From assembly GCF_039613825.1 (NCBI RefSeq), contig NZ_CP154826.1, forward strand, positions 1,798,001 to 1,862,000: a DNA stretch of 64,000 nt. The letters are read 5' to 3'. This document shows, piece by piece, positions 26,980 to 35,943 of this stretch. How positions within the stretch are numbered: the stretch's first letter is position 1; every line of letters begins with the position of its first letter. The stretch comes from Diaminobutyricibacter sp. McL0608 (GTDB taxonomy: Bacteria > Actinomycetota > Actinomycetes > Actinomycetales > Microbacteriaceae). The position numbers and the translations under genes are program-made. The notes beneath the pieces were generated by a model. The model saw only the letters and a program-made list of their open reading frames with translations. It was not told where the DNA came from and searched no databases.

Positions 26980-27674
26980 GGGTAGATCCGCTCGATCCGG
27001 CTGCCCAGCCCGCTCACGATGACGGCGGCAGCGAGGCCCGTGGCATCGGCCCACTGGGCAAGAGATGGTTCCGCTTGCTCAGGGTCGCCGAAGAGGACGG
27101 CTTCGTCGCCGACGGACGCAGTGTTGCCGTCGAGGTCGACCACGAACTGGTCCATGGCGATGCGGCCGGTCACCCGCCCGACGAAGTCGCCGATCCTGAC
27201 CGGCGCGCGGTTTGACGCGACCCTGGGGATGCCGTCGGCGAAGCCGAGTGCGACGAGAGCGAGCGTGGTCGGTTTGCGAGTGCGGTAGGTGTAGCCGTAG
27301 GAGACCCCGCGATCCGCCGGCACGTTCTTCACCGCGATCACCTCGCCGACGAGCCGGAAGGCACTTCGGGGTGCGGCGGAGTCGAGGCCGTAGAGCGCGT
27401 GCCCGACGACGGGGAACGCTTCACTCTGGGTCGGCGCCACGATGGCGGCCGTGATCCCGGCAGCCGCGAGAGTCTGGACATCGTCGGGCCGGGACACCAG
27501 GAACGCGGCGCCGCCCTCCTCGGCGAGTGCGCGTGACACAGGAACGAGGCCGTGGCCGTACGCGTCAGCCCGGACATCGATGAGGGCCTGGTCCGGCGCT
27601 GGCGCGCTCCGATGGAAGTTCTCTACGAGGGCCGAAAGGTCGACGAAAGCCTGCCTGCGCACACCTGTCGACAC
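26976..27674 (-). CDS. Shortened alanine racemase-like protein with catalytic Tyr/MDQ but no PLP lysine
   Basis: 232 residues. The start (AFVDLSALVENF) and the motif LIDVRADAYGHG match the alanine racemase N-terminus, but the PLP lysine is Arg (R35, codon CGG). About 130 residues of the central barrel are missing: IVAPTQSEA runs straight to GHALYGLDS. The C-terminal beta domain is intact, with GVSYGYTYRT (Tyr126, the Tyr265-equivalent) and GRIAMDQF (Met174, Asp175). GTG 27674 has GAGGGG upstream. It is translationally coupled to the racemase homologue downstream. The retained and lost residues mirror those of that partner, pointing to a heterodimer rather than decay. Confidence 0.85.
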   Translation of the reverse strand: MSTGVRRQAFVDLSALVENFHRSAPAPDQALIDVRADAYGHGLVPVSRALAEEGGAAFLVSRPDDVQTLAAAGITAAIVAPTQSEAFPVVGHALYGLDSAAPRSAFRLVGEVIAVKNVPADRGVSYGYTYRTRKPTTLALVALGFADGIPRVASNRAPVRIGDFVGRVTGRIAMDQFVVDLDGNTASVGDEAVLFGDPEQAEPSLAQWADATGLAAAVIVSGLGSRIERIYP

Positions 27675-27720
27675 CGATCGAACCCCTCGAGTAGGTCAGC
27701 TACCGTGAAGCGAAGTGGGA

Positions 27721-27957
27721 CTACGCGCGCTGCTCCTCGAACAGGCGAGCGGTCTCGTCGTGCCAGCTGTGCGCGATCTCGGACAGCTTCTCCTGGTGCT
27801 TCTTGCCGTGGTGGGCGCAGAAGAGGAGTTCACCGTTGTTCACGACAACGCGAATGTACGCCTGGGCGCCGCAGCTGTCGCACCGGTCGGCAGCCGTGAG
27901 TTGCGGCCCGCCGGCGAGCTCGTCAACCGCACCGTTCTCCGTGGTGATCGTCGACAT
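27721..27957 (-). CDS. DUF7455-type small zinc-ribbon protein
   Basis: 78 residues: MSTITTENG followed by CDSCGAQAYIRVVV and FCAHHGKKH. The C-x2-C and C-x2-H pairs suggest one bound zinc. This small protein is widespread in actinobacteria, commonly next to the primary sigma factor and parE genes, as here; its function is not known to me. ATG 27957 has GAGAGGAG at good spacing. A TTCTCA-n16-TATAGA promoter lies upstream. The racemase-like pair starts 46 bp downstream on the same strand and could be read from the same promoter. Confidence 0.85.
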   Translation of the reverse strand: MSTITTENGAVDELAGGPQLTAADRCDSCGAQAYIRVVVNNGELLFCAHHGKKHQEKLSEIAHSWHDETARLFEEQRA

Positions 27958-27996
27958 GTGATGCTCCTCTCAATCCGAACCGTTCAACTCGGTATG

Positions 27997-28024
27997 TCTA
28001 TAGAACCACGTTCACCTGTGAGAA
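27997..28024 (-). promoter_or_regulatory. Promoter for the DUF7455/racemase genes
   Basis: On the minus strand TTCTCA (28024-28019) and TATAGA (28002-27997) are 16 nt apart, about 40 bp before ATG 27957. The -10 hexamer is good, the -35 moderate. Confidence 0.4.
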
Positions 28025-28170
28025 ACGAGGCGAACGGAGGGTATTTCGCTCAACGCGTAGCACCCCTCCGGGCGGGTGTCGGTGGCGTATCGTGCTCGTC
28101 GCTATCAGTACGCTTGAGTCTGGCAAGGCGTTCAGGAGCACGGGCGCCGCAACGTGTGCAAGGAGCGTTC

Positions 28171-30252
28171 GTGTCGAGCTCGGACTATTCAGCCAGGCAT
28201 CTCTCCGTTCTGGAAGGACTGGAGGCGGTGCGCAAGCGCCCGGGGATGTACATCGGGTCGACGGACTCCCGAGGGTTCATGCACTGCCTGTGGGAGATCA
28301 TCGACAATTCGGTCGACGAGGCATTGGCCGGTCACGGGAGCCACATCGAGGTCATCCTCCACCCTGACGACAGCGTCGAGGTGCGCGACTCCGCCCGGGG
28401 GATCCCGGTCGACATCGAACCGAAGACCGGCCTCAGCGGCGTCGAGGTCGTCTTCACGAAGCTCCATGCCGGCGGCAAGTTCGGCTCCGGATCCTACGCT
28501 GCCTCCGGCGGGCTGCACGGTGTCGGCGCGTCCGTGGTGAACGCGCTCTCCGAGCGGCTGGATGTCGAGGTCGACCGCGACGGCAAGACCTGGGCGATGT
28601 CGTTCCACCGTGGGGAGCCGGGCGTGTTCGCCGACCATGGCCCCGCAACACCCGACGCTCCGTTCACGCCGTTCGAGAAGGGCAGCGAACTGCGGGTGGT
28701 CGGAAAGGTGAAGAGAGGAGTCACCGGAACGCGCATCCGCTACTGGGCGGACCGGCAGATCTTCACACGTGGCGCCGAGTTCCAGGGCGACGACCTGCTC
28801 GGGCGCGCCCGCCAGACGGCCTTCCTCGTTCCCGGCCTGACCCTGACGATCGCCGACAACCGCGGCGAACAACCCGTCGACACGACATTCAGCTACCAGG
28901 GCGGGATCTCGGAGTTCGTCGACTTCCTCGCGCCGGACAGTCCACTCACCGAGACCTGGCGCCTCACCGGCGAAGGGCATTTCACCGAGACGGTTCCCGT
29001 GCTCACCGAATCGGGCGCGATGATGCCGACGGAGCTTCGCCGGGACTGCCAGGTCGACATCGCGCTGCGCTGGGGCACGGGCTACGAAACGGTGATGAAG
29101 AGCTTCGTCAACATCATCGCGACGCCCAAAGGCGGCAGCCATCAGCTCGGCTTCGACCAGGGCATGCTCAAGTTCCTGCGCCAGCAGGTCGAGCAGAACG
29201 CGCGCCGACTCAAAGTGGGCACCGACAAGCTGGAGAAGGACGACGTTCTCGCGGGTCTTACGGCCGTCCTGACGGTCCGTCTTCCGGAGCCGCAGTTCGA
29301 AGGACAGACGAAGGAGGTGCTCGGTACGCCCGCGGTACGCGCGATCGTCGCGCAGGTGGTCGCCAAGGCCATGGGCGAGCGGTTCAGCTCGAGCAAACGC
29401 GACGACAAGGCCCAGTCGGCCCTGCTCCTCGACAAGGTCGTGGCCGAGATGAAGTCGCGCATCTCTGCGCGCGCCCACAAGGAGACGCAGCGCCGCAAGA
29501 ACGCGCTGGAGACCTCATCCCTTCCGGCGAAGCTCGTGGACTGCCGCTCGAGCGATGTCGCCAACAGCGAGTTGTTCATCGTCGAAGGCGATTCGGCGCT
29601 CGGCACGGCGCGTCGCGCGCGCGACAGCGAGTACCAGGCGCTCCTGCCGATCCGCGGCAAAATCCTCAACGTCCAGAAGGCGTCGGTCTCCGACATGCTC
29701 TCGAACGCCGAGTGCGCATCCATCATCCAGGTGATCGGGGCCGGGTCGGGGCGGAGCTTCGAGCTCGCATCCGCCCGGTACGGCAAGATCATCATCATGA
29801 GCGACGCCGATGTCGACGGCGCTCACATCCGGACGCTTCTCCTGACTCTCTTCTTCCGCTACATGCGGCCCATGATCGAGGAAGGCCGCGTCTTCGCGGC
29901 CGTGCCGCCCCTCCACCGCGTGGTCGTGATGAATCCCGGCTCGAAGCCCAACGAGACGATCTACACCTATTCGGAGGCGGAACTCCAGGGTGTCCTCGCC
30001 GGGTTGAAGCGGACCAACAAGCGCTACCAGGAACCGATTCAGCGCTACAAGGGACTCGGGGAGATGGATGCGGACCAGCTCGCCACGACGACGATGGATC
30101 GCACCCACCGGACGCTCCGCCGGGTGCGCGTGCCCGACGCCGAGCAGGCCGCGCGGGTGTTCGAACTCCTGATGGGGAACGACGTCGCGCCGCGCAAGGA
30201 TTTCATCATCGCGGGTTCGGGAGATCTCTCCCGGTCGCGCATCGACGTCTGA
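28171..30252 (+). CDS. parE: DNA topoisomerase IV subunit B (ParE/GyrB family)
   Basis: ATPase subunit of a type IIA topoisomerase. GTG 28171 (VSSSDYSARHLSVLEGLEAV) has AAGGAG 5 nt upstream and gives 693 residues; the longer open frame upstream overlaps the DUF7455 gene. GHKL ATPase features include RKRPGMYIGST, EIIDNSVDEAL (Mg-binding Asn) and GGLHGVGASVVNALS. The TOPRIM domain has FIVEGDSALGTA and IIMSDADVDGAHIRTLL. Closest in pattern to the actinobacterial ParE/second GyrB. The partner parC is at 32231-34705 on the other strand; a PadR-exporter pair lies between. Confidence 0.93.
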   Translation: MSSSDYSARHLSVLEGLEAVRKRPGMYIGSTDSRGFMHCLWEIIDNSVDEALAGHGSHIEVILHPDDSVEVRDSARGIPVDIEPKTGLSGVEVVFTKLHAGGKFGSGSYAASGGLHGVGASVVNALSERLDVEVDRDGKTWAMSFHRGEPGVFADHGPATPDAPFTPFEKGSELRVVGKVKRGVTGTRIRYWADRQIFTRGAEFQGDDLLGRARQTAFLVPGLTLTIADNRGEQPVDTTFSYQGGISEFVDFLAPDSPLTETWRLTGEGHFTETVPVLTESGAMMPTELRRDCQVDIALRWGTGYETVMKSFVNIIATPKGGSHQLGFDQGMLKFLRQQVEQNARRLKVGTDKLEKDDVLAGLTAVLTVRLPEPQFEGQTKEVLGTPAVRAIVAQVVAKAMGERFSSSKRDDKAQSALLLDKVVAEMKSRISARAHKETQRRKNALETSSLPAKLVDCRSSDVANSELFIVEGDSALGTARRARDSEYQALLPIRGKILNVQKASVSDMLSNAECASIIQVIGAGSGRSFELASARYGKIIIMSDADVDGAHIRTLLLTLFFRYMRPMIEEGRVFAAVPPLHRVVVMNPGSKPNETIYTYSEAELQGVLAGLKRTNKRYQEPIQRYKGLGEMDADQLATTTMDRTHRTLRRVRVPDAEQAARVFELLMGNDVAPRKDFIIAGSGDLSRSRIDV

Positions 30253-30253
30253 C

Positions 30254-31648
30254 TCAGGTCAGGGCCCGGTAGCGGCTGCGCGGCAGAAACAGGGACCCGA
30301 CGAGCGCGATGCCGGAGAGAGCGATGAGAGCGTAGGCGGCCTGGTGGAGGCCCGACACCGGTCCGAGGGTGGCCGCGCTCTGGGTGAATCGAGTGACGAT
30401 CACGGCGATGCCGATCGATGCGGCGATGCGCTGCCAGATGCTGAAGAGGGTGTTCGCGTCGGCAAGCCGTGCATCCTCCACGCCCCGCAGCATCACGGAG
30501 AGCAGCGGCGAGATCACCAACCCGATCGAGGCGGCACGACACGCGAGCACGAGCGACGTCACCCAGAGCGGCGTTGACAGTCCGATGACGAGTAAGGCGA
30601 CGCTGGCGGCGGCCAGTAATGCGAATCCCAGTGCGACGGTCGTTCGAACGCTCAGCCGCTCGAGGAGCTTCGGACCGAACGCGAGGCTGAGTCCCGTGAG
30701 CACACCCTGGGGGAGCAGCGCCGCTCCCGCCGCGAGGGCTGAGTACCCCTGCGCAGTCTGCATGAATACGGGCAGTAGGAAGATCGCAGCGTACGTGACG
30801 ACGGAGGCGAAGGCGCACAGGACGAGCGAGAGCACGGCGGGCATACGCCTGAGCAGTGTCACGTCGACGATGGGATGCGCCGACCGCCACGCCCACGCCG
30901 CATAGCCCCCCAGGAGAGCGAACCCGACGACGAGCGGGGCCCACGTCTCCGGGCTTCCCCATACTCCGGTCTCGCTGTTGCCGGCACCGAAGAGGAGGAG
31001 TCCGAGTCCGACGGCGAGAAGCACCCAGCCGATGAGGTCGAAGCGCGCACCAGGCTGTCCTCCGGCAGCAAGCGACCGGGGGATGCGCCGGACGCTGAAC
31101 GCCGCAGCCAGACCGATCGGGATGTTGACGAGAAAGATGGCGCGCCATCCCCACAGGCCGATGAGCACGCCGCCGAGGCTCGGGCCGAGAGCCGGCCCCA
31201 GGAAGAGCATGATTCCCGCGACCGGCGACATCGAGCGCGCACCACCTCCGCTGCCGAGCAGCATGCTCATGGCGAGGGGAACCATCGGGGCCCCGGCGAG
31301 TCCCTGGAGCACGCGCGCTGCATTCAGGAACTCGGCCGAGGGTGCCACGGCACAAAGCAGCGACGCGAGGGTGAAAGCGCCTACGCTGAAGAGGTAGACG
31401 GGCAGTGTGCCGAAGCGGCGCGCGAGGTACGACGTGGCGGCGAGCCCGATTCCGAGCGCGAGGAGATACCCGCTGACCGCCCACTGCACGGTGGCGATGG
31501 GCGCGTGGAGTTCGGCTGCGATCGGCGAGACGGCGACGTTGACGATGCTGGAGTCGAGCATCGACAGGAGTGGACCGGCGAGCAGGGCGAACTGCACGAC
31601 CGCTCCGAGGCGCGTGCGGGGCGCAGCCGCCGCATCCGGTGCCGTCAT
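30254..31648 (-). CDS. MFS drug:H+ antiporter, 14-TMS DHA2 type
   Basis: 464 residues with about 14 hydrophobic helices. It begins MTAPDAAAAPRTRLGAVVQF and shows the first-helix motif SMLDSSIVNVAVS and motif A-like LARRFGTLPVYL, typical of EmrB/QacA transporters. Motif C is visible at FLGPALGPSLGGVLIG. A multidrug or metabolite export role is likely, substrate unknown. ATG 31648 lies 2 nt after the padR stop with GGCGGAG upstream, so PadR and exporter are one operon. The stop is 1 bp from the parE stop, so the 3' ends nearly touch. Confidence 0.9.
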   Translation of the reverse strand: MTAPDAAAAPRTRLGAVVQFALLAGPLLSMLDSSIVNVAVSPIAAELHAPIATVQWAVSGYLLALGIGLAATSYLARRFGTLPVYLFSVGAFTLASLLCAVAPSAEFLNAARVLQGLAGAPMVPLAMSMLLGSGGGARSMSPVAGIMLFLGPALGPSLGGVLIGLWGWRAIFLVNIPIGLAAAFSVRRIPRSLAAGGQPGARFDLIGWVLLAVGLGLLLFGAGNSETGVWGSPETWAPLVVGFALLGGYAAWAWRSAHPIVDVTLLRRMPAVLSLVLCAFASVVTYAAIFLLPVFMQTAQGYSALAAGAALLPQGVLTGLSLAFGPKLLERLSVRTTVALGFALLAAASVALLVIGLSTPLWVTSLVLACRAASIGLVISPLLSVMLRGVEDARLADANTLFSIWQRIAASIGIAVIVTRFTQSAATLGPVSGLHQAAYALIALSGIALVGSLFLPRSRYRALT

Positions 31649-31650
31649 GG

Positions 31651-32178
31651 TCAGTTCTCCGCCAGCGGAGCCGTCGACGCCTCGTGCCGCATCCCGGCGA
31701 GCCATTCGCGTTCCGCCGTGCTCCGGCGAATCAGTTCCGTCGTGACCTCACGGTTCCAGAGGTCGTGCCTGGCGCGGTCGAGAAGCGCGGTCAGATGATG
31801 GATGCTCGCCTCGAGCGCCCGGTCGCGAGCATCCAGTATCGCGAGTCGTTCGGCGGGTTCCAGCAGGGAGAACTGTCCGAACCGGGTGAGGAATTCCAGT
31901 TCGTCCCCAGCCGCCTCGGGCGGGAGCTCGGCGAGCAGGTCGTGCAGCAGTTCGAGGCCGACCGGGGTGATCGAGTACACATTGCGCGCCGGGCGGCCCT
32001 CCTGTTCCTCTGAACGCCGCACGACGGCGCCCGCCTCCTCGAATCGTTTGAGGGCGGGGTAGAGCGAATTGTTGTGGAGCACGACCCCCGTCGTCTCCTC
32101 GACCCGCTTGCGGAGCTCATAACCGTGGGCGGGCTGCCGTCGCAGGTGACGGAGGATGATGATGTCGATCGAAGACAT
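31651..32178 (-). CDS. PadR family transcriptional regulator
   Basis: 175 residues. The N-terminal winged helix (SSIDIIILRHLRRQPAHGYEL, then NSLYPALKRFEEAGAV and the wing RPARNVYSITPVG) is classic PadR, followed by a C-terminal helical dimerisation domain. PadR proteins mostly repress linked transporter genes and are released by small aromatic or drug-like ligands. It directly precedes the DHA2 exporter in an operon. A perfect 28-bp palindrome lies 3 nt upstream of its start codon and overlaps the predicted promoter, indicating autorepression of the whole operon. Confidence 0.92.
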   Translation of the reverse strand: MSSIDIIILRHLRRQPAHGYELRKRVEETTGVVLHNNSLYPALKRFEEAGAVVRRSEEQEGRPARNVYSITPVGLELLHDLLAELPPEAAGDELEFLTRFGQFSLLEPAERLAILDARDRALEASIHHLTALLDRARHDLWNREVTTELIRRSTAEREWLAGMRHEASTAPLAEN

Positions 32179-32181
32179 GTA

Positions 32182-32209
32182 GTCCAGTGTGACCTAGGTC
32201 ACACTGGAC
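32182..32209. promoter_or_regulatory. PadR operator: perfect 28-bp palindrome over the promoter
   Basis: The half GTCCAGTGTGACCT is followed exactly by its reverse complement (centre CTAG). On the minus strand TTGACC (32215-32210), an 18-nt spacer and CACACT (32191-32186) form a promoter; the palindrome covers the spacer and -10. CACACT ends 7 nt before ATG 32178, so the transcript is probably leaderless. A bound dimer would block polymerase. Confidence 0.8.
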
Positions 32210-32230
32210 GGTCAACCGTCACGTGACCGA

Positions 32231-34705
32231 TCAGCCGAGCTGACGGCCGATACTTCCTACGACAGCGTCGAGTGTCACGCCCGAGCCGTCGCGTCGCGCA
32301 CCGCCCTCGGGCAGCGTACGTGCTGCGCCATCCGGTGCCACCGCCAGGGCCGGCCCCCGGCCGACCCACGCCAGTGCCAACTCACCCTCGCCCTTCAGGA
32401 AGCGGTGCGAACGCACGCCGCCCGTCGCTCGTCCCTTCGCCGGAAATTCGGCGAAGTCGCTGACCTTCGCACTTCCCGGGTCCGTGCCGAGCAGCGTCTC
32501 GGTGCCCGTGGCGACGGTGACGACCACGGCGGCGTCACGTTCGACGGCGCGGATGGCCGAGAACGAGATGACCCGTGCATCCGCAGAGAGGTTGATACCC
32601 GCCATGCCACCGGCCGCTCGACCTTGCGGACGCACCGTGGACGACGGGAAACGGAGCAACTGGGAGTCGGATGCGACGAAGACCAGCTCGTCGGAGTCTG
32701 CTCCCTGTGCCGCACCGACCACTTCGTCACCCGGCTTGAGTGCGATGACCTCGAACTCGGGCTTGTTCGCCCAATCTCCAGCGGTGACACGCTTGACGAC
32801 GCCCTGGCGTGTACCCAGTGCGATGGATTCGTCGGAGGTCAGTGAGACCAGGGCGAGGATCCGCTCCGTGCGGTCCGTCAGGGCGAGGTAGTCGCCGACG
32901 CGTACACCCGCGGCGAGCTGGATCGAGTTGGTGGGCACCGCAGGGAGGTCGACCGGGGAGAACCGGATCAGGCGCCCCTTCGAGGTGACCGCGCCGATCT
33001 CCGTTCGACTCGTCGTGTCGAGGCTCGACAGCACTGCGTCGTGCTTGCTGCGTCGCGCGGGCGCCTGGATGCGGTCGAGGCCGCCCTCGTCGTCCGGCTG
33101 CTGGTCGACGCGGACGATCCTTCCCGTCGTGCTGAGCAGCACACGGCACGCGATGTCCGCCACCTCGAGCACGACGGGCTTGCCGCGAGAGGACGTCGTC
33201 GCGATCGACAGCCGGGCTTCGGTCAGCAGGGTGCGACGGGGTGTTCCGAACTTCGCTGCGACCTGCTCGAGCTCGTCGGAGACCAGCTGGTCGATCCGTG
33301 CGCGGCTGCCGAGGAGCTCTTCGAGCTCGGCGATCTCGGCACGCAGCTGGTCCTTCTCTGTCTCGAGTTCGATGCGCGAGAACCGGGTGAGCCTGCGGAG
33401 CCGGAGCTCCAGGATGTAGTCGGCCTGCAGCGTGCTCAGGTCGAAGACGTCCATCAGACGCGTCCGGGCCTGTTCGGTGTCGTCACTGGTGCGGATGACC
33501 TGGATGACCTCGTCGATGTCCACGATCGCTATCAGAAGGCCCTCGACGAGGTGCAGGCGTTCCTGGCGCCGCGCCAGACGATACTGCGATCGCCGCGTGA
33601 CAACACTGATGCGGTGGTCGAGGTAGACCTGGAGCAGCTCACGCAGCCCCAGAGTCTGCGGTCCGCCGTCGACGAGTGCGACGTTGTTGATGCTGAAGCC
33701 GTCCTCGAGCGGCGTGTGCCGGTAGAGCTGCTCGAGCACTGCCTCCGGGCTGAACCCCGTCTTGATACCGATGACGAGCCGGAGACCGCGCGTGCGGTCG
33801 CTGAGGTCGGTGACATCGGAGATGCCGCTCAGCTTCTTGGAGTTGACGCCGTCCTTGATCTTCTCGATGACCTTCTCCGGTCCCACGAGATAGGGGAGTT
33901 CGGTGACGACCAGGCCGCTCTTGCGTGCGGTGATGCTCTCGACGCTGACCTTCGCGCGCGTCTTGAAGCTGCCGCGACCGGTGGCATACGCATCCCGCAC
34001 GCCGGCCAGTCCGACGATGGTGCCGCCGGCCGGAAGATCAGGTCCAGGCACGTACTCCATGAGCTCGTCGAGCGTCGCCTCGGGGTTCGCGAGCAGGTGC
34101 CGTGCGGCCCCGACGACCTCGATGAGGTTGTGCGGGGCCATGTTCGTCGCCATACCGACGGCGATGCCGCTCGCGCCGTTGACCAGCAGGTTCGGGAAGG
34201 CCGCCGGCAGCACATCGGGCTGCATGAGCTGGTTGTCGTAGTTGGGCACGAAGTCCACGACGTCCTCGTCGAGATCCTCGGTGAGCGCGAGTGCCGCTGC
34301 GGCCAGACGAGCCTCGGTGTAACGGGGAGCGGCCGGGCCGTCATCCAGCGACCCGAAGTTGCCGTGCCCGTCGATCAGCGGAACGCGGAGGGTGAAGTCC
34401 TGCGCCATACGCACGAGCGCGTCGTAGATCGCGCTGTCACCGTGCGGGTGCAGCTTTCCCATCACCTCGCCGGTGACGCGGGCCGACTTGACGTGGCCGC
34501 GATCGGGGCGGAGTCCCATCTCGGTCATCTGGTACAGGATGCGCCGCTGCACCGGCTTCAACCCGTCGCGTGCGTCGGGAAGAGCGCGCGAGTAGATCAC
34601 CGAGTACGCGTATTCGAGGAACGACCCCTGCATCTCGGTCGTCACATCGACGTCTTCGATTCGCTCAGTCGACGGAGCTGGTGTGGGGTCGTTGGTCGGA
34701 TTCAT
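32231..34705 (-). CDS. parC: DNA topoisomerase IV subunit A (ParC/GyrA family)
   Basis: Breakage-reunion subunit of a type IIA topoisomerase, 824 residues. Near the N-terminus are [16 protein letters not shown] and the quinolone-resistance region with [20 protein letters not shown]. The catalytic tyrosine is in [10 protein letters not shown] coiled-coil arm and a six-bladed C-terminal beta-pinwheel follow; the strict GyrA-box QRRGG-x-x-G is not seen, supporting ParC rather than GyrA. ATG 34705 lacks a Shine-Dalgarno; a CAGATT hexamer ends 6 nt upstream, again suggesting a leaderless transcript. Partner of parE at 28171-30252. Confidence 0.93.
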   Translation of the reverse strand: MNPTNDPTPAPSTERIEDVDVTTEMQGSFLEYAYSVIYSRALPDARDGLKPVQRRILYQMTEMGLRPDRGHVKSARVTGEVMGKLHPHGDSAIYDALVRMAQDFTLRVPLIDGHGNFGSLDDGPAAPRYTEARLAAAALALTEDLDEDVVDFVPNYDNQLMQPDVLPAAFPNLLVNGASGIAVGMATNMAPHNLIEVVGAARHLLANPEATLDELMEYVPGPDLPAGGTIVGLAGVRDAYATGRGSFKTRAKVSVESITARKSGLVVTELPYLVGPEKVIEKIKDGVNSKKLSGISDVTDLSDRTRGLRLVIGIKTGFSPEAVLEQLYRHTPLEDGFSINNVALVDGGPQTLGLRELLQVYLDHRISVVTRRSQYRLARRQERLHLVEGLLIAIVDIDEVIQVIRTSDDTEQARTRLMDVFDLSTLQADYILELRLRRLTRFSRIELETEKDQLRAEIAELEELLGSRARIDQLVSDELEQVAAKFGTPRRTLLTEARLSIATTSSRGKPVVLEVADIACRVLLSTTGRIVRVDQQPDDEGGLDRIQAPARRSKHDAVLSSLDTTSRTEIGAVTSKGRLIRFSPVDLPAVPTNSIQLAAGVRVGDYLALTDRTERILALVSLTSDESIALGTRQGVVKRVTAGDWANKPEFEVIALKPGDEVVGAAQGADSDELVFVASDSQLLRFPSSTVRPQGRAAGGMAGINLSADARVISFSAIRAVERDAAVVVTVATGTETLLGTDPGSAKVSDFAEFPAKGRATGGVRSHRFLKGEGELALAWVGRGPALAVAPDGAARTLPEGGARRDGSGVTLDAVVGSIGRQLG

Positions 34706-34790
34706 GCGTGCAATCTGGGAGGCGTGCTGGGGGCACCGAAGGGACGAGTGACTACCTCCGGTCCCGCTCGTCTATGACAAACTGGGCCGG

Positions 34791-35933
34791 ATGCCCCCCA
34801 TGCTACCGGCCGCCTTCACGACTCGGCTGAGCCTTGCCGCCGTTCTCCCAAGTTCGGTGGATGCGCTCCTGAGCGCGGAGAATCCGCTCGGGCTGCGGCC
34901 TGTCGAACGCATCATCGTCGTCGTCGTCGACGGTCTGGGGGCCGCCTCGTTGCGCGCACGCTCCGGCCACGCCCGGTTCCTCGCTCCCCTCCTGACGAAG
35001 CAGACCACGATCGACTCCGGCTTCCCGACGACCACGGCCGCCGCTCTCGCCACCCTCTGCACGGGTACGACGCCGGGTACGCATGGGCTGGTCGGCTATC
35101 GCGTACTGGACAGCGCATCCGATCGTCTGGTGAACCAGCTCAACGGCTGGGACGACCGTCTCGACCCCGCGACCTGGCAGCGCAGTCAGACCGTGTTCGA
35201 ACGGGCCGCACGCTCCGGCATCCATGCCTACGCGATCGGCCAGCCCCGCTACAGCGACTCGGGGTTCACGCGGGCGGTCCTCCGCGGCGCGCAGTATCTC
35301 TCGGGCAAGCGTGTGGCCGACCGATTCGAGGCGGCCAGGAACATCCTGCGATCACCGGGGCCGAGCCTGACCTACCTGTACGTGAGCGAGCTGGATACGG
35401 TCGCGCATGCGTCCGGGTGGGAATCTCCCGCGTGGACCGCCGAGCTGGAGGGGCTGGACGCCGAAGTCGTGGGCCTGGCCCGGGCCCTGGGGCGTTCCGA
35501 CGGCATCATCGTCACCGCCGACCACGGCGTGATCGATGTCCCGCATACTGCCCACGTGCTCTTCGACACGGCTCCCGAGCTCGTCGACGGAGTGGAGTAC
35601 GTCGGCGGCGAGCCCCGCTGCCTGCAGCTGTACCTCTCGGATCGGTCCGGGCAGGCCGCCGACCGAGTCGCATCCGTCTGGAAGGATGTCGAAGGCGAGC
35701 GATCCTGGATCGCCACGCGGGACGAAGCTATCGACGCCGGATGGTTCGGAGGGCCGGTCGCCGACGCGGTGCTGCCACGCATCGGGGATGTGATCGTGGC
35801 CGCTCGGCGGCGGGTCGCCTACTACGACTCACGCGACCCGGCGGAGTCGGGCCGCAACATGATCGGACAACACGGTTCGCTCACACCCGAAGAGACCAGG
35901 GTTCCCCTGATCCGGTTGGGCGCGATCGCCTGA
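34791..35933 (+). CDS. Alkaline phosphatase superfamily protein (nucleotide pyrophosphatase/phosphodiesterase-like)
   Basis: 380 residues. Metal and catalytic residues of the superfamily are in place: VVVVDGLGAAS (first metal Asp), FPTTTAAALATLCTG (Thr nucleophile), YVSELDTVAHASG, VTADHGVIDV and IGQHGSLTP. These match the NPP/phosphodiesterase branch, which hydrolyses phosphodiester or pyrophosphate bonds. No signal peptide is obvious, so it may act in the cytoplasm. Found next to sepH and parC in many actinobacteria. CAAACT ends 7 nt upstream of ATG 34791. Physiological substrate unknown. Confidence 0.88.
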   Translation: MPPMLPAAFTTRLSLAAVLPSSVDALLSAENPLGLRPVERIIVVVVDGLGAASLRARSGHARFLAPLLTKQTTIDSGFPTTTAAALATLCTGTTPGTHGLVGYRVLDSASDRLVNQLNGWDDRLDPATWQRSQTVFERAARSGIHAYAIGQPRYSDSGFTRAVLRGAQYLSGKRVADRFEAARNILRSPGPSLTYLYVSELDTVAHASGWESPAWTAELEGLDAEVVGLARALGRSDGIIVTADHGVIDVPHTAHVLFDTAPELVDGVEYVGGEPRCLQLYLSDRSGQAADRVASVWKDVEGERSWIATRDEAIDAGWFGGPVADAVLPRIGDVIVAARRRVAYYDSRDPAESGRNMIGQHGSLTPEETRVPLIRLGAIA

Positions 35934-35943
35934 CGGCGCCGGC

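Noticed and set aside
33041-34777. Plus-strand frame of 578 codons opposite parC
   Set aside because: Antisense shadow of parC, with no recognisable motif.
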